DNA of 13,221 nt. Origin: Victivallales bacterium. Lineage in GTDB: Bacteria > Verrucomicrobiota > Lentisphaeria > Victivallales > UBA1829. The notes under the pieces were generated by a model. The model worked only from the letters and a program-made list of their open reading frames with translations, ran no database searches and was not told the DNA's origin. Made by a program: the position numbers and the translations under genes. Every line of letters begins with the position of its first letter. The first letter of the stretch is position 1. This document shows, piece after piece, positions 12,534 to 13,221 of the stretch. The stretch lies in NCBI GenBank assembly GCA_016285335.1, contig JAEEQO010000068.1, positions 1-13,221 on the forward strand. Reading direction: 5' to 3'.

Positions 12534-13221
12534 ATGGAATCGAACCATAAGGAAAATCTTATCCACAAAGCGGACGTCCTCATGGAGGCGCTCCCCTACA
12601 TCCAGCAGTTCCGCGATTCCGTCGCCGTCATCAAGTTCGGCGGCAGCGCCATGGAGGACCCGGACCTCACCGCCCGCACCATGCGCGACATCGTCATGCT
12701 GGAGGCGATCGGCATGAAGGTCGTGGTCGTGCACGGCGGCGGCAAGGCGATCACCGCCCGCCTCAAAGAACTGAACATCGAGACGAAGTTCGTGAACGGC
12801 CTGCGCTTCACCGATGCCGCGACCATCGGCGTCGTCGACGACGTGCTGCACAACCAGGTCAACCGCAGCCTCGTCGACTCCATCCTGAAGACCGGCGGCA
12901 TCGGCGCGCAGATCTCCGGCAAGAAGATCCTCCGCTGCGAAAAGATGCTCTCCCGCGACCCGATCACCGGCGAGGAATCCGACATCGGGTTCGTCGGCCG
13001 CATCATCGGCGTCGACGCGCGGCCCATCCTCGACGCCCTGAACTTCCGCATCATCCCGGTCATCACCCCGCTCGCCATGGACTTCCACGGCCAGCCGTAC
13101 AACATCAACGCCGACCTCGCCGCGTGCGAGATCGCCGAGGCGCTCCACGCCCGCAAGCTCGTCTTCCTGAGCGACGTGCCCGGCGTGCTCCGCGACCCGA
13201 AGGACGAATCCACGCTCATCT
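12534..13221 (+). CDS. argB: ArgB, acetylglutamate kinase (3' end beyond right edge)
   Basis: ArgB phosphorylates N-acetylglutamate, the second step of arginine synthesis. Translation from ATG at 12534-12536, with AAGGA eight bases upstream, gives 229 residues to the edge; the family is about 290-300, so the C-terminal part is missing. Motifs: VIKFGGSAM (32-40), VVVHGGGK (64-71), NGLRFTD (88-94), NRSLVD, a GFVG segment, YNINAD (189-194) and FLSDVPGVL (211-219). About 28 residues before the first strand (LIHKADVLMEALPYIQQF region) resemble the N-terminal helix of arginine-sensitive, hexameric enzymes. With ArgJ recycling acetyl groups, feedback at ArgB would be expected. Sensitivity is inferred, not shown. 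Confidence 0.96.
   Translation, partial: MESNHKENLIHKADVLMEALPYIQQFRDSVAVIKFGGSAMEDPDLTARTMRDIVMLEAIGMKVVVVHGGGKAITARLKELNIETKFVNGLRFTDAATIGVVDDVLHNQVNRSLVDSILKTGGIGAQISGKKILRCEKMLSRDPITGEESDIGFVGRIIGVDARPILDALNFRIIPVITPLAMDFHGQPYNINADLAACEIAEALHARKLVFLSDVPGVLRDPKDESTLI

Noticed and set aside
11229..13148. Minus-strand open frame of over 600 codons opposite argJ and argB.
   Set aside because: It is an antisense artefact of GC-rich third positions. ArgJ and ArgB motifs on the plus strand are unambiguous.

Overview
This is a GC-rich, gene-dense bacterial window with 13 confident or near-confident genes and sharply AT-rich promoter gaps. It most likely comes from a Lentisphaerota (Victivallis-like) or related PVC-group bacterium. 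The best clue is a TIGR04073-type exosortase-associated small secreted protein at 10099-10566, a family I associate with Lentisphaerae and Verrucomicrobia. Secreted low-complexity Gly/Gln/Ser-rich proteins and TTGATT-type promoters fit but do not prove this. No rRNA, tRNA, transposase or CRISPR array was found.

Layout: everything from 1 to 10566 is on the minus strand and everything from 10766 on is on the plus strand, with one divergent AT-rich promoter region between them. In minus-strand transcription order, starting from that region, come: the TIGR04073 protein; a GC-rich hairpin; priA (replication restart helicase); a promoter followed by a Ser-rich secreted thioredoxin-like protein and a histidine phosphatase; a possible small ORF and a weak terminator; a lipoprotein with two fused type-3 solute-binding domains; a block of three structured tandem repeats; the compact larB-larC-larE operon; a 216-base structured spacer; and the start of a secreted Gly/Gln-rich repeat protein cut by the left edge. 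On the plus strand are queF, argJ and argB, the last cut by the right edge.

How the genes work together: LarB, LarC and LarE form the complete known pathway from nicotinate adenine dinucleotide to the nickel-pincer nucleotide (NPN) cofactor. The genes overlap and were probably transferred and regulated as one unit. LarC carries an extreme His/Glu-rich insert suited to holding nickel. LarE has the three-cysteine arrangement expected of the iron-sulfur-dependent type rather than the single sacrificial cysteine type. The enzyme that uses the cofactor (a LarA-family racemase or epimerase) is not in the window. ArgJ and ArgB give the acetyl-recycling arginine pathway, with queF (queuosine precursor) as an unrelated first gene of the same transcription unit.

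The least explained parts are non-coding. One is the 46-47-base repeats before larB, which show compensatory changes in a hairpin. The other is a three-arm inverted repeat between larE and the left-edge gene, which can fold in two mutually exclusive ways. Both are inferences from reading the sequence, and no folding or homology search was run.
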